32,766 nucleotides of DNA from an uncultured Pseudomonadota bacterium (lineage in GTDB: Bacteria; Pseudomonadota; Alphaproteobacteria; RF32; CAG-239). Under the pieces are notes generated by a model, which was not told the DNA's origin, searched no databases, and saw only the letters and a list, made by a program, of their open reading frames with translations. Positions 9,422-25,683 of this stretch are shown piece by piece. The position numbers and the translations under genes are program-made. Location: contig CASEQD010000015.1 in the NCBI GenBank assembly GCA_949289935.1, positions 1 through 32,766 of the forward strand. The letters are read 5' to 3'. Position 1 is the stretch's first letter. Every line of letters begins with the position of its first letter.

Positions 9422-9994
9422 ATGCAAATTACATTGACAGGAAAACAGGTTGACATTGGCGACCGGCTTCGTAAACATGTTGAAGAAGGCGTTTTGGCTT
9501 CCGTAAACAAATATTTTCCGGCTCCGATAAGCTGCACTGTAGCTTTCTCCAAAGAAGGAGAAGATTTCACGGCCGAAGTAACAGTTCATCCTGCAAAAAA
9601 CATTGTTTTAAAAGGCACGGGCGATGCTTGTGCAGATCCTTATTCTGCTTTTGATTCCGCCAACCAGCACATTGCAACCCGCCTGCGCCGCCACAAAAAC
9701 AAACTGAACAGCCATAAAGGCAAAGCCGGACTGAATGAAGCGGAAATTGCTCATGAAGCGGTGTTTCCTCTGATTGAAAACGACGAAGAATTAGATATTA
9801 ACGTTGATGCTCCCCTGACGATTGCCGAAACCGAAGCCAATATTCCGGTTTGTACGGTCAGCGAAGCCGTTATGCATATGGATTTGGCCGACGAATGTGC
9901 AATTCTGTTCAAAAACAGCGCCAACGGACATATCAGCATGGTATACCGCCGCAAAGACGGAAATATCGGCTGGGTAGAACCCAAAGCTGAATAA
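9422..9994 (+). CDS. hpf: Ribosome hibernation promoting factor, long form
   Basis: HPF binds the 30S decoding channel and, in the long form, pairs 70S ribosomes into inactive 100S dimers during slow growth. The 190-residue product has the N-terminal RNA-binding domain (MQITLTGKQVDIGDRLRKHV to about residue 95) and a C-terminal dimerisation domain at about 130-190 ending SMVYRRKDGNIGWVEP, so it is the long type. An AAGGA site lies 8 bases before the ATG. The 121-base spacer after rpoN contains TTGACT at 9322-9327 and an AT-rich stretch, a possible but weak promoter. The gene lies between rpoN and ptsN, its usual place. Confidence 0.95.
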   Translation: MQITLTGKQVDIGDRLRKHVEEGVLASVNKYFPAPISCTVAFSKEGEDFTAEVTVHPAKNIVLKGTGDACADPYSAFDSANQHIATRLRRHKNKLNSHKGKAGLNEAEIAHEAVFPLIENDEELDINVDAPLTIAETEANIPVCTVSEAVMHMDLADECAILFKNSANGHISMVYRRKDGNIGWVEPKAE

Positions 9995-10022
9995 ATTTTG
10001 CAAATCTGTAAAGGCTTAATTT

Positions 10023-10466
10023 ATGAAAATTTCCGACATAATGAACGAACATTGCGTTTATTGCGGCCTGAAAGCAGCAAACAAAAGACAATTGCTTCAG
10101 GAACTTGCTCAAAAATCATCAGAAATCACGGGCATAAATGAACGTGTTATTTTTGATGCTTTACTGGAACGCGAAAATCTTGGTACAACCGGCTTTGGCG
10201 GAGGCACAGCGCTGCCTCACGCCCGGCTGGCTGACTTGGATAAAATCTATGGATTTTTTACAAGGTTAAATTCACCAGTTGCTTACGAAGCTATTGACAA
10301 CAAAACCGTTGATTTGGTTTTTCTCTTGTTGTCGCCTGATTCCAGCGGCGCCGACCATTTAACGGCTTTGGCTCAAATATCCCGTCTTCTGAAAGACGAA
10401 AACACTTGCGAAAAACTGCGCAATGCATCTAATTCTGAAGAAATTTATGCTTTACTGAACAACTGA
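10023..10466 (+). CDS. ptsN: Nitrogen-PTS enzyme IIA
   Basis: PtsN (EIIA-Ntr) is a phosphocarrier of the regulatory nitrogen PTS; it takes phosphate from NPr and controls targets such as potassium uptake rather than transporting sugar. The 147-residue product has the active-site block FGGGTALPHARL with the phosphorylated histidine at residue 66. Other family features are LLERENLGTTG and the C-terminal HLTALAQISRLLKD. It follows hpf by 28 bases and is the last gene of the block, directly before a strong terminator. ptsO and ptsP are not in the window. Confidence 0.96.
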   Translation: MKISDIMNEHCVYCGLKAANKRQLLQELAQKSSEITGINERVIFDALLERENLGTTGFGGGTALPHARLADLDKIYGFFTRLNSPVAYEAIDNKTVDLVFLLLSPDSSGADHLTALAQISRLLKDENTCEKLRNASNSEEIYALLNN

Positions 10467-10481
10467 GGTAAAACAAATAAT

Positions 10482-10517
10482 AAAAAAAACAGGAAGATGT
10501 TTCTTCCTGTTTTTTTT
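10482..10517. terminator. Two-way intrinsic terminator between ptsN and the convergent gene
   Basis: A 9-bp stem ACAGGAAGA / TCTTCCTGT (10489-10497 and 10502-10510) with a 4-base loop is flanked by A-runs and T-runs on both sides. It would end ptsN on the plus strand and the convergent 10531-11184 gene on the minus strand. Confidence 0.9.
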
Positions 10518-10530
10518 ATGACATCAGTGT

Positions 10531-11184
10531 TCAAAGCTTCAAATGTTTGTGCCAAATCCGCATATACGGATCTTGAATTTTCTTCGGAGGAAGACGATTC
10601 CACAACTCCCGGCTTTCATTACACATGGGCGGATAATAGAGCTCATAATCAATCAACGCTTCCATCACCCAATAGACCACTTCCGGCAAATAATTTTCCA
10701 CGCCAAAAAGCACATGATTAAACTGCATGTAACTTTCAGGAACAGACTTCAGCATCAACAAACCGAAACTATATCCCTTCTCTGCATGACACCAGCCATG
10801 AACATGTCCTTTTCTTTGGATCTCATTCGGCACACACGGCACATAATGAGAATTTGGAAAGACGCCGGCCCAAACCATCTCACTGCGTTTTCCCTGCAAA
10901 AGTTCACAAATTTCCTTCGTTGCATAAAAAACACAATGTCTGTGATCATCCGTCAAAATAAAAGAATTCATCTGCTCATAATGTTTAATATAATCGGAAA
11001 TATAAGCAGCCACTTCTTTAATCTCATCCCCGGACAAAGTAAAACCTTTTTCTGACAAAGATTTTTCGCGCAAATCAAAAATAATCACGGGTCCGTGATA
11101 GGAAACATCGTGAATAATTTTGAACACCACATCTTGTAACGTGTTACTATCCTTCGCACTGTTACCAATATTTTTTGCTTTCAT
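10531..11184 (-). CDS. Unrecognised cytosolic protein
   Basis: The 217-residue product has no signal peptide or membrane helix and no family I recognise. The N-terminal half (about 30-100) has an alternating pattern, VIIFDLREKSLSEKGF then MNSFILTDDHRHCVFYAT, suggesting a mixed alpha/beta fold. The middle has HVHGWCHAEKGYSFGLLM, with clustered His and Cys that could bind a metal; this is a guess. No Shine-Dalgarno is seen before the ATG. It stands alone on the minus strand between the plus-strand lpt/rpoN block and rpoC, converging on the ptsN terminator. Base composition resembles its neighbours, and the length and clean stop support a real gene. Confidence 0.7.
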   Translation of the reverse strand: MKAKNIGNSAKDSNTLQDVVFKIIHDVSYHGPVIIFDLREKSLSEKGFTLSGDEIKEVAAYISDYIKHYEQMNSFILTDDHRHCVFYATKEICELLQGKRSEMVWAGVFPNSHYVPCVPNEIQRKGHVHGWCHAEKGYSFGLLMLKSVPESYMQFNHVLFGVENYLPEVVYWVMEALIDYELYYPPMCNESRELWNRLPPKKIQDPYMRIWHKHLKL

Positions 11185-11293
11185 AATAGATATAAATAAT
11201 AGATTTATAAAAATAACCTACTCCCTATTTTTCCTAAATGCAAGCAATTTAATAGGAATGACAAGCCAAAAAAATTAAACAAATATCTATCAC

Positions 11294-11331
11294 AACAAAA
11301 AAAGAGAAGCCGTTTTTCAAGCTTCTCTTTT
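11294..11331 (-). terminator. Intrinsic terminator of the rpoBC operon
   Basis: Arms AAAAGAGAAGC (11300-11310) and GCTTCTCTTTT (11321-11331) form an 11-bp stem. On the minus strand they are followed by a T-run. It lies 48 bases after the rpoC stop. Confidence 0.85.
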
Positions 11332-11378
11332 CATTCTGTCAAAACATTTTGAAAAACAAAACTTTTGAACAGTCTCAA

Positions 11379-19725
<8,347 letters not shown>

Positions 19726-19903
19726 ATGATTGAATCCCTATGGTTAGAATTCTGCGACTATTCTGTTGGCTTTTGCCACGCCCCGACCGCAGAAGGTTAA
19801 AAAAAATCCAGATTTTAATTCATTCAGAGAACCGTGCCGAACACCGGGTTTTCACCCTCTTGACACAGATTCGCAAAATAATACCCTTTTAAAGTCGCTT
19901 ATT

Positions 19904-19930
19904 TTTATACCCGGGCTTTGTAAATTGCAA
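19904..19930 (-). promoter_or_regulatory. Weak candidate promoter for rpoBC
   Basis: On the minus strand a TATAAA box (19904-19909) lies 15 bases after TTGCAA (19925-19930). The -10 is good, but the spacing is short and the -35 poor. It is the best of several weak candidates between the rplL terminator and rpoB; TTGACT nearby on the same strand lacks a -10. On the plus strand, TTGACA at 19860-19865 is followed 16 bases later by TACCCT, pointing towards the broken gene at 20081. Confidence 0.25.
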
Positions 19931-20080
19931 GTAATTTTTCACAAAATGAGTCAAGAAATTTATTTTTTAATTAACGGATTTTTTATTTTAATTCCCATTC
20001 AGGAGTCGTTTTCCGATTCTCTGTGGCTGGCAATATTTTTCACTTTTTTTGTCATTTAAACAATTTACTCTTCCTTCTTC

Positions 20081-20399
20081 ATGCTGGAACATTTTGCCGA
20101 ACTTGAACAATTACCTTGGAAAGAGCGCATGCAGAAAACCGCTGAACTTATTGAATTATCCGAAACAGAATGTTTTGCAAGCTTATCTCTGCAACAGGAA
20201 GCGTTGAAATATTACTAATCAATACTGCATCTATTCATCACACGCCGATTATAACGTCCGGTTTAAGCACGACATCATACAACTGCCCGATTACACACTA
20301 TTACAACAAAAATACATTTTGAACATGAACAATTTCCTCCGCTTCTGCCCATATTTACAGCGCCGCTTTCAACAGACAACATTTTCCTCACAAAAATAA
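20081..20399 (+). pseudogene. Possible frameshifted small gene in the rplL-rpoB spacer
   Basis: A 45-codon frame from ATG 20081 to TAA 20216-20218 reads MLEHFAELEQLPWKERMQKT and continues as a charged, helical peptide ending ALKYY. Directly after it, one base over, a second frame (20220-20399, 59 codons) stays open to TAA 20397-20399, reading QYCIYSSHADYNVRFKHDII onward. Third positions in the second part are rich in C, like real genes here. Together they look like one roughly 105-residue protein broken by a frameshift. No ribosome site precedes the ATG and no family is recognised. It could also be chance open frame in spacer DNA. Confidence 0.3.
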
Positions 20400-20452
20400 C
20401 GCCAATATCCAATTTTTCAGAACGTAAACTGTTTTTATTCAACACTCTGCAT

Positions 20453-20493
20453 AAAAAAACTCCGACCAGCCGAACTCAATCAAACCGATCGGA
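20453..20493 (-). terminator. Intrinsic terminator after rplL
   Basis: On the minus strand TCCGATCGGTT pairs with GGCTGGTCGGA (11 bp with three to four G-T pairs) followed by seven T. The hairpin lies 26 bases past the rplL stop. It could fully end the rplJL message or act as an attenuator ahead of rpoB, as known between rplL and rpoB in E. coli. Confidence 0.65.
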
Positions 20494-20518
20494 ATTTTAT
20501 ATCAATTTTAAGTTAAAA

Positions 20519-20887
20519 TTACTTCAACTCAACCTTAGCGCCGGCTGCTTCCAGCTTCTTCTTGATTTCTTCGGCTTCAGCCTTGGCAACGCCTTCTTTA
20601 ACAGTCTTCGGCGCACCGTCAACCAAATCTTTGGCTTCTTTCAGACCCAGCTGGGTAATAGCGCGGATTTCCTTAATAACATTAATTTTGTTGGCACCGG
20701 CTTCTGCCAGAACGACTGTAAATTCGTCTTTTTCTTCAGCAGCGCCCGCAGCAGCTCCGCCCGCAGCAACGGCAACAGCGGCAGCGGCAGAAACGCCCCA
20801 TTTTTCTTCCAACATTTTCGCAAGGTCAGCAGCTTCCATAACGGTCAAAGCTGACAAATCATCTACTAATTTGGCTAAATCGGCCAT
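20519..20887 (-). CDS. rplL: 50S ribosomal protein L7/L12
   Basis: L7/L12 forms the flexible stalk that recruits and activates translation GTPases. The 122-residue product has the N-terminal dimerisation domain ([20 protein letters not shown]), an alanine-rich hinge ([17 protein letters not shown], about 35-50) and the C-terminal factor-binding domain with [14 protein letters not shown]. All are standard. It is preceded by rplJ after an unusually wide 160-base AT-rich spacer and followed by a terminator hairpin. Confidence 0.99.
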   Translation of the reverse strand: MADLAKLVDDLSALTVMEAADLAKMLEEKWGVSAAAAVAVAAGGAAAGAAEEKDEFTVVLAEAGANKINVIKEIRAITQLGLKEAKDLVDGAPKTVKEGVAKAEAEEIKKKLEAAGAKVELK

Positions 20888-21047
20888 TTTTTTTCTCCAA
20901 TAAAAAATTAAATCTCAAATTAAAATTACTAAAAATTCTCTTTTTGCTCTAAAGCTTCATTTTTTATTATTTCACCCCGGACGCCGCTCTGCTATTTCCG
21001 ATAAATCGCACTAAAATAACAGGCAAAAACCGGATAAAACAACAAAA

Positions 21048-21530
21048 TTATGCAGCTTCCTTTTCGCTGTATGCTTTCGCCAGACGAGCCAGCTGAGCAC
21101 CGGGAGCCTGCAAAAGACCGATAATTTTGGCGCGCAGCTCGTCCATAGACGGAATGCTTGCCAGTTTTTTGATTTCATCGATGGAAATAACGCCGGTTCC
21201 CATGGCGCCGCCGACAATAATCAGTTTTTCGTTTTCTTTTGCAAATTCGACACAGGCTTTGCAGGCAGAGATCGGATCCTTGGCAAACGCAATAGCGGTC
21301 GGCCCGGTGAACAAATCTGTCAAACCTTCAAATTTTGTGCCTTTAAGAGCAAGACGAGTAATGCGATTTTTAGTAACTCTGAAGCCCGCACCGGCTTTTC
21401 TGATTCTGTCTCTCAGTTCGGAAATTTCTTTAACCGACAATCCCTTATAATGGGAAACGACGATGACTTCCGAAGTGGAAAACAGCTCATTCAGCTCGTT
21501 GAGCAACTGTGATTTTTCTTCGCGATTCAC
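21048..21530 (-). CDS. rplJ: 50S ribosomal protein L10
   Basis: L10 anchors the L7/L12 dimers on 23S rRNA. The 160-residue product begins MNREEKSQLLNELNELFSTS and contains VVSHYKGLSVKEISELR and FTGPTAIAF, normal for the family. The C-terminal helix that holds L12 dimers (INIGLLQAPGAQ-like region IIGLLQAPGAQLARLAKAYS) is present. The start is a GTG at 21530, 8 bases after GGAG; no ATG fits. It is preceded by a 422-base leader with several hairpins, consistent with the L10-leader autoregulation known in many bacteria. Confidence 0.98.
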   Translation of the reverse strand: MNREEKSQLLNELNELFSTSEVIVVSHYKGLSVKEISELRDRIRKAGAGFRVTKNRITRLALKGTKFEGLTDLFTGPTAIAFAKDPISACKACVEFAKENEKLIIVGGAMGTGVISIDEIKKLASIPSMDELRAKIIGLLQAPGAQLARLAKAYSEKEAA

Positions 21531-21952
21531 TTGTTTGTCTCCAACAAAAACACTCTCTTTCTCAATTTTTTTTCAAAACCAAGACTTCAAGTGCCGTTAA
21601 CACTTTCTGCCAATTTCTTGGCAGGACCTATATCTGTCCAGGAGAAAAAAGATAAAAATTCTCTACTCCCGTCTGCGCAGGACAATTAAGGACAAAATTC
21701 AAACTCGGACAAACCTTCGTTAAAAATTTCCGCCTGCGGTCTTGGACAGTTTCAAAAACGCTTGCGGCAAAACCGCCTTAAACGTTTCTGAAGAGCGGAC
21801 AGGGCAAAAACACCCCGTCCTAAACTTTTCAAAATAAAGAATGATTTTTTAACAACAAACCATTCCCGGGGAACATCATCTCTGCACCGAAAACTTCTTT
21901 TGCCTTAAAATAAAAAAAGCTCCGAAAGTTCAAAAATGCAAAATGGTTCCTC
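21531..21952 (-). promoter_or_regulatory. Long structured leader of rplJ, probable L10 autoregulatory region
   Basis: The 422 bases between rplA and rplJ hold no gene. On the minus strand I see three hairpins in order. The first has 8-bp arms GGACGGGG / CCCTGTCC with one G-T pair (21797-21820). The second is a GCGG / CCGC group (21764-21776), with a further CCGC / GCGG at 21730-21739. The third is CTGCCAA-GAAA-TTGGCAG (21607-21624), close to the rplJ start. Such a leader is where the L10-L12 complex binds to repress translation in other bacteria; that role is inferred from position. A clear promoter was not found. Confidence 0.45.
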
Positions 21953-22636
21953 TTACAATGCAGAAGCATCAACCTTTATACCAACGCCCATGGTGCTGCT
22001 CAAAGAAATCTTCTTCACATAAGTTCCTTTGGCGCCGGCCGGCTTGGCTTTAATAATGGCATCCATAAATGCTTTGGCATTGTCATAAATCTGTTCTTCG
22101 GAAAAGCTTGCCTTGGCAACACCTGCATGAACAATACCGTTTTTCTCAACACGATACTGAACTTCGCCTGCTTTGGCCTTTTTAACCGCGTTAGCCACAT
22201 CAGTCGTAACCGTCCCCAGCTTCGGATTCGGCATAAGGCCTTTCGGACCGAGGATACGGGCAACCTTACCGGCCAACCCCATCATATCCGGAGTAGCGAT
22301 ACATCTGTCAAATTCAATTTTTCCGCTCAAAATGGAATCAATCAGGTTTTCAGCCCCGACAATATCCGCCCCGGCCGCTTTGGCTTCATCGGCTTTTTCA
22401 TTCTGAGCCAAAACAGCAACACGGACTGTCTTGCCGTTTCCGTGCGGCAAAGAGCAGACGCCTCTGACCATCTGATCGGCATATTTCGGATCGACGCCCA
22501 GATTAACAGCCATATCAATCGTTTCATCAAATTTGGCCGTAGCATTTTCCTTTACGATTTTAACTGCTTCCTTCAGCGAATAAGCCTTGGATTTGTCAAT
22601 CGTTTTGTAAGCATTTACAATTCTTTTTCCCTGCAT
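21953..22636 (-). CDS. rplA: 50S ribosomal protein L1
   Basis: L1 forms the mobile stalk at the ribosomal E site and can repress its own operon by binding the mRNA. The product is 227 residues, starting [20 protein letters not shown], with [17 protein letters not shown]-like [20 protein letters not shown] and [14 protein letters not shown] near the end. The frame is open 8 codons further upstream (to 22660), but that would overlap rplK. The ATG at 22636, 4 bases after the rplK stop and 7 bases after GGAG, is preferred. Confidence 0.98.
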   Translation of the reverse strand: MQGKRIVNAYKTIDKSKAYSLKEAVKIVKENATAKFDETIDMAVNLGVDPKYADQMVRGVCSLPHGNGKTVRVAVLAQNEKADEAKAAGADIVGAENLIDSILSGKIEFDRCIATPDMMGLAGKVARILGPKGLMPNPKLGTVTTDVANAVKKAKAGEVQYRVEKNGIVHAGVAKASFSEEQIYDNAKAFMDAIIKAKPAGAKGTYVKKISLSSTMGVGIKVDASAL

Positions 22637-22640
22637 CGTC

Positions 22641-23078
22641 TTACTCCACAACCTTAACACCCATGGAAACAGCCTGTCCTTTAACCATATTCATGGCGGA
22701 CTCAACCGTCGAACAATTCAAATCCGGCAGCTTGGCTTCGGCAATTTCTTTAACCTGAGCCATGGTAATCTGCCCGGCAAAAACCTTATTTGGTTCTTTG
22801 GAACCTGATTTAATATTGGCAGCTTTCTTAATATAATAAGAAACGGGCGGCAGTTTTGTTTCAAAAACAAAAGACTTGTCTTCATACGCCGTAATCACGA
22901 CCGGAACGGGAATCCCCGGTTCCATCTTCTGGGTTGCCGCATTAAACTGCTTACAAAAATCCATAATATTCAAGCCCTTTTGGCCCAGAGCCGGACCAAC
23001 CGGAGGAGAAGGATTAGCCTTTCCTGCGGGAATTTGAAGCTTGATTAATCCTAAAATTTTCTTTTTAGACTTAGCCAT
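22641..23078 (-). CDS. rplK: 50S ribosomal protein L11
   Basis: L11 is part of the GTPase-associated centre and is needed for RelA stringent-response sensing. The 145-residue product begins [20 protein letters not shown], with the proline-rich [20 protein letters not shown] switch segment and the C-terminal rRNA-binding domain. It is transcribed with rplA. In most bacteria nusG lies directly upstream; here an oppositely oriented gene and two promoters separate them, so rplKA starts its own transcript. Confidence 0.99.
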   Translation of the reverse strand: MAKSKKKILGLIKLQIPAGKANPSPPVGPALGQKGLNIMDFCKQFNAATQKMEPGIPVPVVITAYEDKSFVFETKLPPVSYYIKKAANIKSGSKEPNKVFAGQITMAQVKEIAEAKLPDLNCSTVESAMNMVKGQAVSMGVKVVE

Positions 23079-23200
23079 TTCAAAAACCTCTGGTTAGGTT
23101 TCGTGGTATTTTCAGACGATGGCTCGCCTCCCACGAAATTACGTTAAAACTATGCGATTCTCTCATCAAAGACAGATCCCCGCCTTTTCAGAGTCGCCTC

Positions 23201-23229
23201 TATATAACAGTATTTTTTTTATTTTACAA
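23201..23229 (-). promoter_or_regulatory. Probable promoter of rplKA
   Basis: On the minus strand TTGTAA (23224-23229), a 17-base spacer and TATATA (23201-23206), preceded by TG-T, form a sigma-70-like promoter. The implied leader to rplK is about 115 bases. It shares the 306-base spacer 23079-23384 with a promoter for the divergent gene. Confidence 0.55.
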
Positions 23230-23312
23230 GCATTTTTTCAAAAAAAACATTCCAACCGGTTGATTCGATTCACAAAAACAATATTTTTCCAAAATTTTGT
23301 CGATTTTAACTG

Positions 23313-23341
23313 TTGCATTTCATGTAAAATTATGATATATT
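23313..23341 (+). promoter_or_regulatory. Probable promoter of the S1-like gene
   Basis: TTGCAT (23313-23318), a 17-base spacer and TATATT (23336-23341) lie about 45 bases before the ATG at 23385. Confidence 0.5.
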
Positions 23342-23384
23342 GCTTCGCAGATAAATATTATTAATACAAAAAAATTATTAAACA

Positions 23385-23804
23385 ATGAAAACAACCGGAT
23401 TAAAACAGGGTCAGGTCGTTGCCGGAACGGTAAGACTGATCAGCGCTCAGGCAATAACGCTCAACTACATGGGGTTCAGTATTAAAATCTTTACCAACCG
23501 AACGGATAATTACCAGTTAAATCAAAAAGTTCTGGTAAAGATTGAACGAAAATCGCAAAAATTCTTTATCGGAAAACCGGTAGAAATCAAAAGCCTTCAG
23601 GATTTAATCAACGCTTTCCCGGTCGGCTCCTATGTCAGCGGCGAAATTGTCGAAGTCATCCAGGGCAAAATTGCCACCATTGACATTTATGGCATTTGCT
23701 GCAAACACATGTTGCTTCCGGGAATGGAAATCGGACAGCCTGTTGTTTGCCAAATCCGCGATTACAATCCGTCCCGCCGGGATTTGATTGTTTCTGCCTT
23801 TTGA
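23385..23804 (+). CDS. Small protein with S1-like (OB-fold) repeats
   Basis: The 139-residue product has two similar halves, each like a degenerate S1 RNA-binding domain. The first opens LKQGQVVAGTVRLISAQAIT (6-25) and ends VLVKIERKSQKFFIG (49-63). The second opens FPVGSYVSGEIVEVIQGKIA (78-97) and ends PVVCQIRDYNPSRRDLIVS (119-137). The G-x-V-x-G-x-V opening and closing V-x-x-I-x-x-(N/K) strand are the S1 pattern. An RNA-binding role is inferred. It stands divergent from rplK and converges on nusG, breaking the usual nusG-rplK junction. It has its own promoter and a perfect terminator. No Shine-Dalgarno is obvious before the ATG. Confidence 0.7.
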   Translation: MKTTGLKQGQVVAGTVRLISAQAITLNYMGFSIKIFTNRTDNYQLNQKVLVKIERKSQKFFIGKPVEIKSLQDLINAFPVGSYVSGEIVEVIQGKIATIDIYGICCKHMLLPGMEIGQPVVCQIRDYNPSRRDLIVSAF

Positions 23805-23817
23805 GTTTAAATACTCA

Positions 23818-23850
23818 AATAAGCCCGGAAATTAAATTTCCGGGCTTATT
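23818..23850. terminator. Perfect 15-bp hairpin terminator after the S1-like gene
   Basis: Arms AATAAGCCCGGAAAT (23818-23832) and its exact complement (23836-23850) enclose a 3-base loop, 13 bases after the stop. It may also stop nusG transcription coming from the other side, though the T-tracts are short. Confidence 0.75.
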
Positions 23851-23933
23851 TATATATGACAATACTTTTGTTCAAATAACAAAAAACGCGGCATTCGTCA
23901 ATTCTTATGCTAATACATTAGCTGTACAACAAA

Positions 23934-24467
23934 CTACTTGACTTTTTCAACCTGGCTGAACTCCAGTTCCACCGGCGTCGAACGCCCAAAAATCGAAACC
24001 GAAACTTTCAGCCGCATTTTTTCACTGTCAACTTCTTCCACAAAACCGATAAACGAAGCAAACGGCCCATCGTTAACCCGGACTTGCTCACCCGGTTCAA
24101 AATCAACCGCAGCTCTCGGCCGCTCAACACCTTCAGTCATCTGCTTGATAATCCGCTGGGCTTCCGCTTCCGAAATCGGTTGCGGTTTATTGCGGCTTCC
24201 GAGAAAACCGCTGACCCGGGGCGTATTTCTGACCACATGCCAGCATTCATCCGACATCACCATTTTCACCAGCACATAACCGGGAAAAAACTTCCTTTCC
24301 GAATTGACTCTGGCTCCTTTTTTCAGCTCAACCACTTCCTCGGTCGGCACCAGAACTTCCAGAATTTTATCTTCCATTTTTTTCAAAATAGCCTGCTCCT
24401 TAATAGATTCGGCCACTTTCTTTTCCGAACCGGAGTAGACATTCACAACATACCAGCGGGCTTCCAT
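23934..24467 (-). CDS. nusG: Transcription termination/antitermination factor NusG
   Basis: NusG binds RNA polymerase, lowers pausing, recruits Rho and couples transcription to the ribosome. The 177-residue product has the NGN domain ([20 protein letters not shown], then [12 protein letters not shown]) and a C-terminal KOW domain at about 124-160 ([20 protein letters not shown]). The frame is open to a TTG at 24482, inside secE. The ATG at 24467 is preferred because GGAG lies 9 bases upstream and it falls 4 bases after the secE stop. It is co-transcribed with secE. Confidence 0.97.
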   Translation of the reverse strand: MEARWYVVNVYSGSEKKVAESIKEQAILKKMEDKILEVLVPTEEVVELKKGARVNSERKFFPGYVLVKMVMSDECWHVVRNTPRVSGFLGSRNKPQPISEAEAQRIIKQMTEGVERPRAAVDFEPGEQVRVNDGPFASFIGFVEEVDSEKMRLKVSVSIFGRSTPVELEFSQVEKVK

Positions 24468-24471
24468 AAAA

Positions 24472-24669
24472 CTAAACTCCAAGACCTAATATTAACTGCA
24501 TAACCCATCCGATAATCTGATCAATAAAGAAAAAGAACGTTGCGGCAATAGCAACCAGCACAATGACCATAATTGAGGTTTGGGTAACTTCTTTTCTCGT
24601 CGGCCAGGTAACTTTTTTAACCTCTTGTTTTACCTGTCTGAAAAACTGTATCGGACTAATTTTTGCCAT
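24472..24669 (-). CDS. secE: Preprotein translocase subunit SecE
   Basis: SecE clamps SecY in the SecYEG channel. The 65-residue product is the short single-helix form: an amphipathic N-terminus with the conserved [20 protein letters not shown], then one membrane helix (about 33-60). An AGGAT site precedes the ATG. It is the first gene of a secE-nusG unit. The tRNA-Trp gene often found upstream in other bacteria was looked for and is not present. Confidence 0.97.
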   Translation of the reverse strand: MAKISPIQFFRQVKQEVKKVTWPTRKEVTQTSIMVIVLVAIAATFFFFIDQIIGWVMQLILGLGV

Positions 24670-24785
24670 GGATCCTATCCATAAAATAAATTACAACAAC
24701 GGCCCTTTCCGGACGCAAACAACCGGGCGCGTCTGCCCACCGCAACCCCGGAGAAACAAACCACTACGCCCAAACTAGTGTTGCC

Positions 24786-24814
24786 AACATATTAAATTAT
24801 TTTTAACATGTCAA
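24786..24814 (-). promoter_or_regulatory. Probable promoter of secE-nusG
   Basis: On the minus strand a perfect TTGACA (24809-24814), 17-base spacer and TATGTT (24786-24791). The leader to secE would be about 110 bases and contains a GC-rich stretch with hairpin potential (24705-24770). The rest of the 323-base spacer 24670-24992 is AT-rich with nothing else recognised. Confidence 0.65.
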
Positions 24815-24992
24815 TAAATATATTCTCCGTTTACCCAAATAATCCGGACAAGCTTCTCCCCAAACGCTCTTTTCGCCTCTGCCTTCCTTCACAAAAAAAC
24901 ATTTTTACAACTTTTTTATTGCCTTTTATCAAAGAACCTTTACAATACCGCTTCAGATAAAAATTATTATAACCCCCTAAAATTATACTATT

Positions 24993-25622
24993 ATGAACAT
25001 GAAAATCAACTTCCGACAACCGTCAATCATCGGCTGGAAGACAAAAAAAACAGAGCTCCTTTTGCCTCCCGGTGTAAAATCAATCATCGTTGAACCTTTA
25101 GAGCCGCCATGTCCTTTCTGCGGTTCTCTGCTGAATAACGCCGGATGCCGCTGCCCGGAATTCTCAAAAGCGCTGCGGCATTTCAAAATTAATCGTTATG
25201 GAACGGAAGAAATAGACATCCGCGCTTATAAGGTTAAAACAAATTTTCTGCTTGATTTTGACATCAATCATACAAAAATCAAAAAGGCGCCGCTAAACGA
25301 CGCTTTGCTGGCGCAAATCACGGGCGGAAGCGAATTTTGTCTCCGGGGTATTGGCAAATGGCTGCTGTCCGAGGCTCGTTTTGACAAAGGCATTTTAACC
25401 TTCTGGTTTACCCAAACCGGCAGTCCGAACATCTGGCAGTGCGAAATGGAATTGCCGGACTTTAACATTCCGCAATATAGGAATGTTAATGCCTGGAAAA
25501 CCGAAACAAACTGTAAAACGCGCCCTTTTAGCTCCAAAAGGATAGGAGGATATTCAATTGAGCATACAGCAAAAATCATCGAAACAATTGCATATTCCGA
25601 ATTTCTGACAAAGCTGCAATAA
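24993..25622 (+). CDS. Unrecognised protein with a zinc-ribbon-like cysteine cluster
   Basis: The 209-residue product has C40-x-x-C43 and C52-x-C54 in PPCPFCGSLLNNAGCRCPEF, a spacing suggestive of a zinc knuckle; metal binding is inferred. The remainder (about 70-209) is mixed, with FLLDFDINHTKIKKAPL and WFTQTGSPNIWQCEMELPD. No signal peptide, membrane helix or known family is seen. No Shine-Dalgarno precedes either ATG (codon 1 or codon 3). It is divergent from secE and followed by a good terminator, so it is a single-gene unit. It marks the end of the conserved cluster; the DNA beyond is accessory. Confidence 0.65.
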   Translation: MNMKINFRQPSIIGWKTKKTELLLPPGVKSIIVEPLEPPCPFCGSLLNNAGCRCPEFSKALRHFKINRYGTEEIDIRAYKVKTNFLLDFDINHTKIKKAPLNDALLAQITGGSEFCLRGIGKWLLSEARFDKGILTFWFTQTGSPNIWQCEMELPDFNIPQYRNVNAWKTETNCKTRPFSSKRIGGYSIEHTAKIIETIAYSEFLTKLQ

Positions 25623-25633
25623 TCCCCCCGAAA

Positions 25634-25673
25634 AAAACGACCGGCAAAAATCAGTCCTCCGGCCGTTTTTCTT
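25634..25673 (+). terminator. Intrinsic terminator
   Basis: Arms AAAACGACCGG (25634-25644) and CCGGCCGTTTT (25659-25669), with one mismatch and a 14-base loop, are followed by T. It lies 11 bases after the preceding stop. Confidence 0.8.
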
Positions 25674-25683
25674 ATGGAAAATA

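Noticed and set aside
19766-20059. 97-codon plus-strand frame upstream of rpoB
   Set aside because: It lacks a ribosome site, is hydrophobic at the end only because of T-rich DNA, and resembles no protein. It was left out as probable spacer.
24700-24780. Possible tRNA-Trp upstream of secE
   Set aside because: The GC-rich stretch has hairpin potential but no GTTCGA T-loop and no cloverleaf on either strand.
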